Origin: Bradyrhizobium sp. CCBAU 51765
GTDB taxonomy: Bacteria > Pseudomonadota > Alphaproteobacteria > Rhizobiales > Xanthobacteraceae
Assembly: GCF_015291725.1 (NCBI RefSeq)
Contig: NZ_CP030038.1
Span: 3,337,001 to 3,401,000, forward strand
Length of the DNA stretch: 64,000 nucleotides
Reading direction: 5' to 3'
A program made the position numbers and the translations under genes. Positions 16,388 through 25,063 of the stretch are shown in pieces (positions within the stretch are counted from its first letter, which is position 1; each line of letters opens with the position of its first letter). Under the pieces are notes generated by a model. It was not told where the DNA came from and did not search any database. It was given only the letters and a program-made list of their open reading frames with translations.

Positions 16388-18100
16388 GTGCCGGTTCAGA
16401 ATGCTGAAATCGCCGAGATGTTCGACCAGACCGCCGAGCTCCTGGAGATCAAGGGCGACAATCCTTTCCGCTCCCGCGCCTATCGAAATGCGGCCCGTCT
16501 GATCGAGCGCCTGCCGAAGAGCATCACGAGTTTGCTGAAAGCAGGCGAGGATCTCTCCGAGCTGCCGGGGATCGGCAAGGATCTCGCGGGCAAGATCGAA
16601 ACCATCGTCGCGACGCACAAATTCGATGTGCTCGACAAGCTCAAGCGCGAGCTACCGGGCGATCTTGGTGAGATTGCCGCGCTTCCCGGGCTCGGTCCCA
16701 AGCGGGTGAAGCTGCTGTACGACAAGCTGGGTGTCCGTTCGCTCGAGGATTTGCGGCGGGCGATCAGGTCGGGACGATTGCGGGAGCTGAAAGGCTTCGG
16801 AGCCAAGAGCGAGGAGAAGCTCGCGGCTGCGCTGGCCAAGCCGCAGGCGGAAAGGCGCTTCAAGCTGTCAGAGGCCGAGGCTGAAGCGGAGGCGCTGCTG
16901 AACTATCTGCGCAGTACCAAGCTGGATCAGATCGCGGTTGCCGGAAGCTATCGCCGCAGGCGCGATACCGTGGGTGATCTCGACATTGTCGTGGCCGCGC
17001 ACGGCGGCGCGGCGATCGGCGACAAGCTCACCAGGTACGAAAATGTCGCCAAGGTCCTTGCGCACGGCCCAACCAGAACGACGGTAATCCTCCGCTCCCG
17101 CCTTCAAGTCGATCTGCGGGTCGTCCCAAAGGCAAGTTACGGGGCGGCGCTGATGTATTTCACGGGGTCGAAGGCGCATAACATTGCCCTGCGCGGCCTT
17201 GCCAACGACCATGGCTGGAAGCTCAACGAATACGGCCTGTTCGAAGGCCAGCGACGCATCGCAGGCGCGAGCGAAGAGGAGATCTACCGCAAGTTCGGCC
17301 TTGCGGCGATTCCGCCGGAAATGCGCGAGGACCGCGGCGAGATCGCGCTCGCAAGAGCCGGCAAGCTTCCCAGGCTGATTGCGCTTGGCGATATCAGGGG
17401 TGATCTGCATGTCCATTCCAACTGGAGCGATGGTACGGCGCCGATTGCGGACATGGTGGCCGCGGCGAAAGCTCGAGGATACGACTACATCGCCATCACC
17501 GACCACAGCCGGCATGTCACGGTGGCGCATGGCCTGGATGCCGCAAGGCTAGGTCGGCAGATCGATGAAATCGACCGATTGAACGAGCAACTGGGCGGTT
17601 TTGTCGTCCTCAGGGGAGCGGAGGTCGACATCCTTGCCGATGGGCATCTCGACCTGCCGGACAAGATCCTGTCGCGGCTCGATATCGTCGTCGCGGCCGT
17701 GCACTACAAGTTCGATATGTCTCGCAAACTGCAGACCGAGCGCATCATCCGTGCGATGGACAACAGGCATGTGTCCATCATTGCCCATCCGACGGGACGG
17801 CTCATCGGTGAGCGGGAACCCTACGAGGTGGACGTCGAGGCGATGGTCGCGGCCGCCGCCGCTCGCGGTTGTTGTCTCGAGCTGAACGCTGATCCCGACA
17901 GGCTGGACCTCACGGACATTCACGCCCATGCGGCCAAATCGGCGGGCGTCAAGCTCGCCATCTCGACCGACGCGCATGCGGTGGCTGGTTTCGACAACAT
18001 GCGATTTGGTATCGATCAGGCACGCCGCGGCTGGCTAGGGCCATCCGACGTGATCAATACGCTGCCTTTGTCCAGTCTGCGAAAACGGTTGAGGCGCTGA
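16388..18100 (+). CDS. polX: DNA polymerase X family protein with PHP domain
   Basis: A 570-residue bacterial/archaeal-type PolX. An N-terminal helix-hairpin-helix/8-kDa-like part (LPGIGKDLAGKIE and LPGLGPKRVKLLYDKLG) is followed by the polymerase-beta palm with GSYRRRRDTVGDLDIVV and a DLRVV carboxylate. The C-terminal PHP phosphoesterase begins at about residue 337 (GDLHVHSNWSDG, ITDHS, HPTGR, STDAHA). It should fill gaps in base-excision repair and has 3' end-processing activity from the PHP domain. Translation starts at GTG 16388 with GGAG at 16379-16382. It stands alone under a FNR-like site. Confidence 0.95.
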   Translation: MPVQNAEIAEMFDQTAELLEIKGDNPFRSRAYRNAARLIERLPKSITSLLKAGEDLSELPGIGKDLAGKIETIVATHKFDVLDKLKRELPGDLGEIAALPGLGPKRVKLLYDKLGVRSLEDLRRAIRSGRLRELKGFGAKSEEKLAAALAKPQAERRFKLSEAEAEAEALLNYLRSTKLDQIAVAGSYRRRRDTVGDLDIVVAAHGGAAIGDKLTRYENVAKVLAHGPTRTTVILRSRLQVDLRVVPKASYGAALMYFTGSKAHNIALRGLANDHGWKLNEYGLFEGQRRIAGASEEEIYRKFGLAAIPPEMREDRGEIALARAGKLPRLIALGDIRGDLHVHSNWSDGTAPIADMVAAAKARGYDYIAITDHSRHVTVAHGLDAARLGRQIDEIDRLNEQLGGFVVLRGAEVDILADGHLDLPDKILSRLDIVVAAVHYKFDMSRKLQTERIIRAMDNRHVSIIAHPTGRLIGEREPYEVDVEAMVAAAAARGCCLELNADPDRLDLTDIHAHAAKSAGVKLAISTDAHAVAGFDNMRFGIDQARRGWLGPSDVINTLPLSSLRKRLRR

Positions 18101-18109
18101 TTTGACACT

Positions 18110-18123
18110 TTGATCCCCGTCAA
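18110..18123. promoter_or_regulatory. FixK/FNR-type box upstream of the small gene at 18181
   Basis: TTGATCCCCGTCAA is an exact match, centred 64 nt upstream of the ATG at 18181. It begins 9 nt after the polX stop. Confidence 0.74.
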
Positions 18124-18180
18124 TGTGACGCCGGGCCGCCGTGGAATCCTTATGAATAATTGAAACACGTGAGGTTTCTG

Positions 18181-18402
18181 ATGCGGTGCGTTGTAACCTT
18201 GAGGGACGGGAGCGCAATGGAACGGGCCATGGGCGCGCTGGCGAAGTACCGTTACACGGCGGGCGGCGAACTGGCCGCCCCGGAGGGACATCCGCGGGAG
18301 TGGAGAAAGTGGCTGCTTGAGATCAATGCGGCAGAGCTCGAAGCGATTCGGGACCACGTCGATGACGGAGATGTTATCGACGTCAAGCCGATCAGCGGAT
18401 GA
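18181..18402 (+). CDS. small protein of unknown function, probable FixK target
   Basis: A 73-residue soluble protein. The first strand (MRCVVTLRDGSAMERAM) and the later RKWLLEINAAELEAI suggest a small alpha/beta fold. The start ATG 18181 follows GAGG at 6 nt; a TTG at 18160 would also be open but has no ribosome site. No family is recognised. It is the last gene of the low-oxygen-type block; the next 254 bp (18403-18656) contain nothing identifiable. Confidence 0.65.
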   Translation: MRCVVTLRDGSAMERAMGALAKYRYTAGGELAAPEGHPREWRKWLLEINAAELEAIRDHVDDGDVIDVKPISG

Positions 18403-18656
18403 GGCTGCGTCGAGTTTCATGCCCTGGGGCCTGAAACTCGCGACAAAACCTCTCGTGGACTGTGAAGGATTTGGTCCGGCCGATAGCCCGGCAGATATGG
18501 GCGCGCGGGCGAGCTATGGCCTCGCTTCACGATGGCCAAAGCGCGCAGGGGCGGCGTGTGAGGTCTGCGCAAGGCTTGCTGCACAACGGTAGGAACCTTC
18601 ATCGCTAGCCTGAGTTGGCCGCACGGGCAGGGGCCAAAAGTCACACGAGGCCAATC

Positions 18657-19109
18657 GTGCAAGAAGACGTGCGCGTGCGCAGCACTGCGCAGATCGCTGG
18701 TCATCCCATTCATCCGATGCTGGTGCCGATCCCGATCGCGTGTTTTGTCGGGGCGCTGCTGACCGACATCGCCTATGTCGTCAGCGCCGAGATCATGTGG
18801 GCGGATTTTTCGGCCTGGCTTCTGCTCGTCGGCGTCATCTTCGGTGTGCTGGCGGCCATCGCGGGCCTGATCGATTTCCTCGGTAACCGGCTGGTGCGGG
18901 CGCAGGCGCCGGCCTGGCCGCATTTGATCGGCAATGCGGTGGTGCTGATCCTGGCGATCTTCAACACGATGATCCACACGCGCGATGCCTGGACCTCGGT
19001 ATGGCCGAGCGGGCTCGTTCTGTCCGCGATCACCGTGCTGATCCTGCCGGTCACGGGCTGGCTCGGCTGGGCCATGGTCTATCGCCACGGCTTGGGAGTT
19101 GCGCGATGA
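18657..19109 (+). CDS. DUF2231 membrane protein
   Basis: A 150-residue protein with four hydrophobic helices. The N-terminal [20 protein letters not shown] is the DUF2231 signature (conserved HPxHP). Function unknown; this family is often found beside membrane-bound or periplasmic oxidoreductases. GTG 18657 is preferred because ACGAGG lies 6 nt upstream; a TTG at 18615 is the alternative. Its stop overlaps the start of the sorbosone-dehydrogenase-like gene (ATGA), indicating coupling. Confidence 0.85.
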   Translation: MQEDVRVRSTAQIAGHPIHPMLVPIPIACFVGALLTDIAYVVSAEIMWADFSAWLLLVGVIFGVLAAIAGLIDFLGNRLVRAQAPAWPHLIGNAVVLILAIFNTMIHTRDAWTSVWPSGLVLSAITVLILPVTGWLGWAMVYRHGLGVAR

Positions 19110-20440
19110 AGCACTTGTTCACCCATGCGCTGCTGTGCTCGTCGCTTCTGTTTCTGGCCGGATGCAATGACGGCAGCGGCGATCCCAAGGCGCAAGTCGG
19201 CGCCAACCCGACACTCCCCGACATCCAGCAATATCTGCTGCCGCCGATCCATATCGCCCGCATCGTCGGCTGGAAGAAGGACGAGACGCCGACGGTCGCG
19301 CAGGGTTTGCAGGCCAAGGCTTTCGCCACGGGCTTGCAGCACCCGCGCTCGCTCTACGTGCTGCCCAACGGCGACGTGCTGGTGGTGGAATCCAAGGCGC
19401 CGAAGGGCGCACCGATCAAGCGGCCCAAAGAGATCGTGATGGGTTTCGTCGAATCCTGGGCGACCTCCGGCGGTGATACCGGCGCGAGCAACCGCATCAC
19501 GCTGCTGCGCGACAGCAATGGCGACGGTGTGCCGGAGACGCAAAGCGTGTTCCTCGACCATCTCAATTCGCCGTTCGGCGTCGCGCTGGTCGGCAATGAC
19601 CTCTACGTTGCCAACACCGACGCGATCGTCAGATATCCCTACAGGGAAGGGGATACGAAGATCACCGCGCCGGGTACGGTGCTGACGCCGCTGCCGGGCG
19701 GACCGATCAACCATCACTGGACCAAGAGCCTGGTCGCCAGTCCCGACGGATCGAAGCTCTATGCCGGCGTCGGCTCCAACAGCAACATCACCGAGAACGG
19801 CATGGAGGCCGAGCACAATCGCGCTGCGATCCTCGAGGTCGATCGCGCCAGCGGCCGCTGGCGCGTGTTCGCAAGCGGTCTGCGCAACCCGAACGGCCTC
19901 AGCTTCGAGCCGCAGACCGGCGCGCTGTGGACGGTGGTGAACGAGCGCGACGAGCTCGGCCCCGATCTCGTCCCCGACTACATGACCTCGGTGAAGGGCG
20001 GCGGCTTCTACGGCTGGCCCTACAGCTATTTCGGCCAGCACGTCGATCCCCGCGTCAAGCCGGAGCGGCCGGATCTCGTCGCCAAGGCGATCGTGCCGGA
20101 TTATGCCCTGAGCTCGCATGTCGCACCGCTCGGGCTCGCCTTCAACACCGGCACCGGCCTGCCGGCCGCCTATCGTGGCGGCGCGTTTGTCGGCGAGCAT
20201 GGCAGTTGGAACAGGCATGTGCTCAACGGCTACAAGGTCGTGTTCGTGCCGTTCACGGACGGCAAGCCGAGCGGTCAGGCGCAAGACGTCGTCACGGGCT
20301 TTCTCAACAGCGACAACCAGGCGCGTGGCCGTCCGGTCGGTGTCGCCATCGACAAGGCCGGCGCGCTGCTGGTTGCTGACGACAGCGGCAACACGGTCTG
20401 GCGGGTGAGCGCGGCGCATCCGCAACTGACGCAACATTAG
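19106..20440 (+). CDS. sorbosone dehydrogenase family lipoprotein (PQQ-type beta-propeller)
   Basis: A 444-residue exported lipoprotein. The signal peptide ends with LFLAGC, so Cys20 is the lipidated residue. The rest is a six-bladed beta-propeller of the sorbosone/glucose dehydrogenase type ([57 protein letters not shown]). Family members oxidise aldoses or aldehydes with PQQ in the periplasm. Its close partner is the DUF2231 membrane protein, encoded just upstream with a 4-bp overlap. Start ATG 19106; the upstream open frame is a shadow of DUF2231. Confidence 0.9.
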   Translation: MKHLFTHALLCSSLLFLAGCNDGSGDPKAQVGANPTLPDIQQYLLPPIHIARIVGWKKDETPTVAQGLQAKAFATGLQHPRSLYVLPNGDVLVVESKAPKGAPIKRPKEIVMGFVESWATSGGDTGASNRITLLRDSNGDGVPETQSVFLDHLNSPFGVALVGNDLYVANTDAIVRYPYREGDTKITAPGTVLTPLPGGPINHHWTKSLVASPDGSKLYAGVGSNSNITENGMEAEHNRAAILEVDRASGRWRVFASGLRNPNGLSFEPQTGALWTVVNERDELGPDLVPDYMTSVKGGGFYGWPYSYFGQHVDPRVKPERPDLVAKAIVPDYALSSHVAPLGLAFNTGTGLPAAYRGGAFVGEHGSWNRHVLNGYKVVFVPFTDGKPSGQAQDVVTGFLNSDNQARGRPVGVAIDKAGALLVADDSGNTVWRVSAAHPQLTQH

Positions 20441-20466
20441 ACATCGAGAACGGGAGGAGTTCGACA

Positions 20467-20670
20467 ATGGGCCTTGCTCAATATGCCATCGTACCGGTGC
20501 AGGACGAATGGGGCGTGCTACATGACGGCGACGTCAAGAGCCGGTATGCCACCAAGGAAGCCGCCTTCGAGTCCGCGGTCGCCGCGGCCTCCCTGGCCCT
20601 TCGCGAGGGACACGAAGTCCATGTCAGCGTGCCCGGCCGCGAAGCTGGCGACAACGCGCTCGGTGTGTAG
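20467..20670 (+). CDS. small conserved-type protein, function unknown
   Basis: A 67-residue protein with a strong GGGAGGAG ribosome site about 8 nt before the ATG. The pattern (YAIVPVQDEWGVLHDG, then a helix KEAAFESAVAAAS and a final strand) resembles small DUF2188-like proteins with a beta-beta-alpha-beta fold. It lies 26 bp after the dehydrogenase gene and is probably co-transcribed. Confidence 0.68.
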   Translation: MGLAQYAIVPVQDEWGVLHDGDVKSRYATKEAAFESAVAAASLALREGHEVHVSVPGREAGDNALGV

Positions 20671-20694
20671 AGCGTCCGAGGGAAGGAGGCTGAG

Positions 20695-20865
20695 GTGACC
20701 AAGCCCCGTGAGCAGAACGGCGTCGAACCGCCCCAGTCCGAGGACGACATCCAGCGCGAGCAGCTCGGTCCGCGCGGGGTGCCCGGCGCGCCCGACCCGG
20801 CCAAGATGACGCCGCGGCGCGCAAGGAAGACGCCGAAGCACATCGATCCCGGCCACACCTCCTGA
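20695..20865 (+). CDS. short disordered protein, function unknown
   Basis: A 56-residue ORF starting at GTG 20695 with a very good ribosome site (GGAAGGAGG, 6 nt before the start) and ending TGA 20863-20865. The sequence is rich in Pro, Arg, Gln, Asp and Glu (SEDDIQREQLGPRG motif) and predicted unstructured. It sits 24 bp after the previous small gene. It is included because of the ribosome site, codon-position GC bias and operon spacing. Confidence 0.55.
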   Translation: MTKPREQNGVEPPQSEDDIQREQLGPRGVPGAPDPAKMTPRRARKTPKHIDPGHTS

Positions 20866-20976
20866 CAATCGCTCTGCGGCTGGCGCCGCGGTGCCATTCG
20901 GAACCGACATTCCCGCTCGTCCCGTATACCGGGTATGACGTGCCGCCGGGCGCGATCTGCGCCTGGCGGGCAGGCG

Positions 20977-22191
20977 ATGTTTGGAATGCGGTTGTTGAAA
21001 TCTGACGGCAGGCTCATCGGGGTCCTGCTGGTGCTCGCGATCACGCAGCTGGTCGGATGGGGGACGATCGGGCTTCCTGCCATCGTCGGGCGCGATCTCG
21101 CGGCCGATCTCGGCATGAGTCTGCCGGCCGTGTTCGCCGGGACATCCGTTCTCTACGTCTCGATGGGGCTGTGCGGCCCGTTGCTCGCCAAATCGTTTGC
21201 GCGGCGTGGCGCGCGGACGGTCATGATGGTCGGCACGATCGTCACTGCGCCGGGCTTCGTGCTGCTGTCGCTGGCGCGCGAGCCGGTCCTGTATTTCGCC
21301 GCGTGGATCGTGCTCGGCATCGCCGGCAGCGCCACGCTGTCGACCGGCGCCTATATCATGCTGAACGAGGTCGCGGGGCGGCGGGCCAAGAGCGCGATCG
21401 GCGCGCTCATGCTGGTGACGGGCCTGTCCAGCAGCATCTTCTGGCCGACCACCTCGTTCCTGAGTGGTCACCTCGGCTGGCGGGGGACATGCCTCGTCTA
21501 CGCGGCGATGATGCTCGTCGTCAGTCTCCCGCTCTATGCGTTTTTCGCGCCGCGCCGGTCCGTCGCGGAGGACGATGGCGCCGAGCCGACAAGGCGGTCG
21601 CGGCCGCCTGCGATTCCAAGGAGCACGTTCGGCCTCGTCGTCGCCGCGATCACGCTGAACGCCTTCGTCACTTTCGGCATCAGCGCCGTCCTGATCGAGC
21701 TGTTGCGCGCGGAGGGGCTGGCGCCGGCTCAGGCGCTTTTGTTCGGCTCGATGCTGGGCGTGATCCAGGTCAGCGCCCGAGGGCTGGATTTTCTCGGCGG
21801 CGGGCGGTGGGACGGGATCACGACCGGGCTCGTGGCTGGCACCGCATTGCCGGTCGCCATGCTGCTGCTGATGATGAGCGAGGGCGCCACCTGGGCGGTC
21901 GCGGTGTTCATCCTGCTCTATGGCGCCGGCAGCGGCGCGATGGCGGTGGCGCGGGCGACCATCCCGCTCGTGTTCTACGACCAGGCCGAGTTCGCCAAGG
22001 CCATGTCGATGATCGCGCTGCCGCTCAATCTGGCATCGGCTGTCTCGCCGCCGCTCCTCGTCGGCCTCCTGACCCAGTTCGGCAGCCGCGGTGCGCTCGG
22101 TCTCACCTTCGTCTTCTCCTGCGCCGCGGTGCTGATCCTGGTCCTGCTCGGCCGCCGCCGGCCGCAGGTGGTCGCGGCGGGCGCAACCTGA
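20977..22191 (+). CDS. MFS transporter
   Basis: A 404-residue major facilitator superfamily protein with about 12 transmembrane helices and a polar central loop (around residues 195-215). The loop after helix 2 reads GPLLAKSFARRGAR, as in MFS motif A variants. It resembles the MFS branch next to CoA-transferase genes, suggesting carboxylate uptake, but the substrate is not readable. ATG 20977 is used; 20935 (ATG) and 20986 are alternatives, and none has a strong ribosome site. The CaiB-type gene follows after 180 bp. Confidence 0.85.
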   Translation: MFGMRLLKSDGRLIGVLLVLAITQLVGWGTIGLPAIVGRDLAADLGMSLPAVFAGTSVLYVSMGLCGPLLAKSFARRGARTVMMVGTIVTAPGFVLLSLAREPVLYFAAWIVLGIAGSATLSTGAYIMLNEVAGRRAKSAIGALMLVTGLSSSIFWPTTSFLSGHLGWRGTCLVYAAMMLVVSLPLYAFFAPRRSVAEDDGAEPTRRSRPPAIPRSTFGLVVAAITLNAFVTFGISAVLIELLRAEGLAPAQALLFGSMLGVIQVSARGLDFLGGGRWDGITTGLVAGTALPVAMLLLMMSEGATWAVAVFILLYGAGSGAMAVARATIPLVFYDQAEFAKAMSMIALPLNLASAVSPPLLVGLLTQFGSRGALGLTFVFSCAAVLILVLLGRRRPQVVAAGAT

Positions 22192-22371
22192 GACGTCGAG
22201 GCGATATTCGCGGTGCGGAAAGCTGCGGGCAGGAATTGGCGCCGCTGCCCGGCAGGAGATGGCCGTATGCCGTCAGTGCAGTGCTCAGGGCGCGAAAATA
22301 GTGTATCCGCAGGGAGCGCGGCCTTTCGATCTCGCCGCCGCGCCAAGATCAGTTCCCCGGAGGAAATCGAT

Positions 22372-23601
22372 ATGTCGGCCTTGCCGCTCTCAGGCATCAA
22401 GATCCTTGACCTCACCCGCGTGCTTGCCGGGCCCCTGTCGGCCCAGATGCTCGGCGATCTCGGCGCGGAGGTGATCAAGATCGAGCGGCCGGGCACCGGC
22501 GACGACGCGCGCGCCTTCGGCCCCCCTTACCTGACCGACCCCGAGGGCAAGGCCAACAACAACAATTCGTTCTATCTCTGCGCCAACCGCAACAAGAAGT
22601 CCGTCACCGTCAACATCGCCAAGCCGGAAGGGCAGGCGATCGTCCGGGAGCTCGCCAAGGACGCCGACGTCTTCATGGAGAACTACAAGGTCGGCGATCT
22701 CAAGCGCTACGGCCTCGACTACGAGACCATCAAGGCGATCAATCCCGGCATCATCTATTGCTCGGTGACCGGCTTCGGCCAGACCGGGCCGTATGCGCCG
22801 CGTGCCGGCTACGATGCCATCCTGCAGGCGATGGGTGGATTGATGAGCGTCACCGGCCATATCGACGGTGAGCCGGGCGAGGGCCCGATGAAGGTCGGCC
22901 CGTCGATCGTCGACTACATGACCGGCATGAACTCGTCGATCGGAATTCTCTCGGCGCTCTACCATCGCGACGCCAATGGCGGGCAGGGACAGCACATCGA
23001 CGTCTGCCTGTTCGATACCGTCATCGCATCCCTGTCGCACTGGCTGCAGATCTATCTCGTCAACGGCAAGACGCCGCCGCGCCGCGGCACCTGGGGCAAT
23101 GGCGGCATGCCGGCCGGCGTGTTCCGCTGCGCCGACGGTGAACTGATGCTGGTGGTGGGCAATGACGGCCAGTTTCAGCGTACCTGCGCGGTCCTCGGCG
23201 AGCCCGAGCTCGCAAACGATCCGCGCTTCGTCAAGAACAACGACCGCGTCGTGCACGGCAAGGAGATCATGGCGATCTTCGCCGGCCTGTTCCTGAAGAA
23301 GCCGGTGGCTGACTGGCTGGAAAAGCTGGAGGAGGCCGGCGTGCCGTCAGGTCCGATCAACAATTTCGAGCAGGTGTTTTCCGATCCGCACGTACAGTCG
23401 CGCGGCATGCGGGTGAAGGTCGAGCATCCCTTCAAGCCCGATCTTTCGCTGGTCCGCAACGCGCTGACCCTCTCGGAGACGCCGATCGAAACCTACCGCG
23501 CCCCGCCCTTGTTAGGGGAACATACCGAAGAAGTGCTCGGCGGCAAGCTTGGCTATGATGCCGGCAAGATCGAGCAGCTGAAGCAGCAAGGGATCATCTA
23601 G
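22372..23601 (+). CDS. CaiB/BaiF family III CoA-transferase
   Basis: A 409-residue CoA-transferase that moves CoA between acyl donors and a carboxylic acid through an aspartyl-CoA anhydride. The N-terminus LSGIKILDLTRVLAGPLSAQMLGDLGAEVIKIE is typical, as are NRNKKSVTVN, the catalytic-Asp region (GPSIVDYMTGMNSSIGILSAL) and GVPSGPINN near the C-terminus. The ATG at 22372 has GGAGGAA 7-8 nt upstream; the longer open frame to 22213 is not conserved-looking. It is probably a catabolic enzyme for a dicarboxylate or imported acid. Confidence 0.93.
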   Translation: MSALPLSGIKILDLTRVLAGPLSAQMLGDLGAEVIKIERPGTGDDARAFGPPYLTDPEGKANNNNSFYLCANRNKKSVTVNIAKPEGQAIVRELAKDADVFMENYKVGDLKRYGLDYETIKAINPGIIYCSVTGFGQTGPYAPRAGYDAILQAMGGLMSVTGHIDGEPGEGPMKVGPSIVDYMTGMNSSIGILSALYHRDANGGQGQHIDVCLFDTVIASLSHWLQIYLVNGKTPPRRGTWGNGGMPAGVFRCADGELMLVVGNDGQFQRTCAVLGEPELANDPRFVKNNDRVVHGKEIMAIFAGLFLKKPVADWLEKLEEAGVPSGPINNFEQVFSDPHVQSRGMRVKVEHPFKPDLSLVRNALTLSETPIETYRAPPLLGEHTEEVLGGKLGYDAGKIEQLKQQGII

Positions 23602-23778
23602 CCGGAGGGAGCGCGAGCCTCGGTGCGACCGTGCGACGGCGAGGACCCACGCGCGATGCCGGGGCTTGCCTGAGGCTTGCGCACAATCCCCAAATAATCC
23701 CGGTCCGTAGTCGCGCAGGCTTCCCCTTCGCGCGAGACTCTGATTCGATCTCTCCACTTGAGTTCGGGAGGGAAGTGA

Positions 23779-24015
23779 ATGTCCTACACGATCGGGTTCC
23801 AGGCCAAGGACCAGAAGGCCATTCTGGCGACCGAGGCGGCCACCGCCAACCAGGCCGTCGCCATCGTTGCTGCGCTGCGGCAGAGCGCCGACGAAATAAA
23901 GTTCATCCGCTCGCCGCAGGAAGGCGAGATGGGCATCGAGATGCTGCTGCTGCTCGCCAAGGAAGAGGCCGAGGAGATGCCGAGCGGGCGTAGCCCGCTG
24001 TCGCCCCTAATCTAG
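23779..24015 (+). CDS. small protein, function unknown
   Basis: A 78-residue soluble protein with an alpha/beta appearance (MSYTIGFQAKDQKAILA, then an alanine-rich helix and LLLLAKEEAEE). A GGGAGGGAAG ribosome site lies close to the ATG. It stands alone between the CoA-transferase and the convergent TetR gene. No family is recognised. Confidence 0.62.
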   Translation: MSYTIGFQAKDQKAILATEAATANQAVAIVAALRQSADEIKFIRSPQEGEMGIEMLLLLAKEEAEEMPSGRSPLSPLI

Positions 24016-24083
24016 ACTGCGGATGTCCGGGGTCTTGCCGCAAGCGGGACTGACCTCGCACGGCTTTCGACCGATATTTTCGA

Positions 24084-24749
24084 TCAGCGCGCATCCCGCG
24101 CCAGTGCGCGCGGCTTTGCCTCGACCTTTCCCGCCGTCAGTGCCATCGTCGCGACGCTGACCACGCGCGCGACCACGTCCTCGACGTCGTCGAGGTCGCA
24201 TTTGCCTTCAGACAGCTTCGTCAGCCGTTCGCTCTCGCGGATGGTGTGGTGCGCCATCGCGAGCGCGAAGTTGAGGCCCCAGTAGATATCGACCTCGCTG
24301 CGCTCGGGCAGGGCGCGGCGCATCGCGCCGGCGAATTTCCGCAAATGGTCGATCTCACGGTTCTTGATGCGGCGGATCGGTGGCACGGATTCGATCGAGG
24401 CGCGGATCATGAAGCGCGCGGCGGTAGAGCGCTGGTTCTGCGGGCCAAGGCAGCCGCGCAAGGTCGGCCCGACCAGCGCGCGCAGGATCACCTCGATCGG
24501 CGCGCGGCCGCCGCCTTGCTCTTCCGCCGCCTTCAGTTCGCGCAGGCGCTCGCGGTTGGTCGCGATCGAGCGTGTGACGAACAGCTCCGCGATCAGTTCG
24601 TCCTTCGAGCCGAAATGATAGTTCACCGCCGCCAGGTTGACATTGGCCTCCGCGACGATGTCGCGCAGCGTCACGTCGCCGAAGCCGCGATCGGCGTAGA
24701 GCCGTTCGGCGGCGGCGAGAATGGCAGACCTCGTATGATCGCTGGCCAT
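24084..24749 (-). CDS. TetR/AcrR family transcriptional regulator
   Basis: A 221-residue repressor. The N-terminal helix-turn-helix is canonical (ILAAAERLYADRGFGDVTLRDI, then NVNLAAVNYHFGSKDELI). The C-terminal ligand-binding part resembles the fatty-acid/CoA-responsive branch (TetR_C, RALPERSEVDIYWGLNF). ATG 24749 is the family start; the open frame continues upstream only because a palindromic repeat (24761-24855) happens to be open. It reads divergently from the acyl-CoA dehydrogenase gene and is its likely regulator. Confidence 0.9.
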   Translation of the reverse strand: MASDHTRSAILAAAERLYADRGFGDVTLRDIVAEANVNLAAVNYHFGSKDELIAELFVTRSIATNRERLRELKAAEEQGGGRAPIEVILRALVGPTLRGCLGPQNQRSTAARFMIRASIESVPPIRRIKNREIDHLRKFAGAMRRALPERSEVDIYWGLNFALAMAHHTIRESERLTKLSEGKCDLDDVEDVVARVVSVATMALTAGKVEAKPRALARDAR

Positions 24750-24760
24750 GACCTTGATCC

Positions 24761-24855
24761 CGTCATTCCGGGGCGACGCGTTAGCGTCGAACCCGGAATC
24801 TCGCGCCACATCTCGAGATTCCGGGTTCAGCCCTGCGGGCTGCCCCGGAATGACG
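24761..24855. repeat. nested palindromic repeat (REP-like, CGTCATTCCGGGG family)
   Basis: The outer arms CGTCATTCCGGGGC and GCCCCGGAATGACG (14 bp) and the inner arms GAACCCGGAATCTCG and CGAGATTCCGGGTTC (15 bp) are all perfect inverted repeats. A second member lies at 28878-28979. It resembles dispersed palindromes common in Bradyrhizobium intergenic DNA. Confidence 0.85.
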
Positions 24856-25063
24856 TCGTGAGCGAGGGAGTTGCAATTCAAACAGTTGTATGAAACTATC
24901 GTTTGAAGGTCGGGAAAAGTCAATCCGCAATCGGGACTCGTTCGCAACTGCGATGGGTTCCGGTGCGCCTCGCAGCTTCGCGCATTCGCGCTTGCGGGCC
25001 GCGCGCGGCGGGAGGACAGTCCGGCACAAAAGGGTTTGCGAGAGAGAAAACGAGGAGCGTCCC

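Noticed and set aside
19079..20467. 462-codon minus-strand frame opposite the sorbosone dehydrogenase
   Set aside because: A long antisense frame typical of high-GC DNA; the plus strand has a lipobox and beta-propeller motifs.
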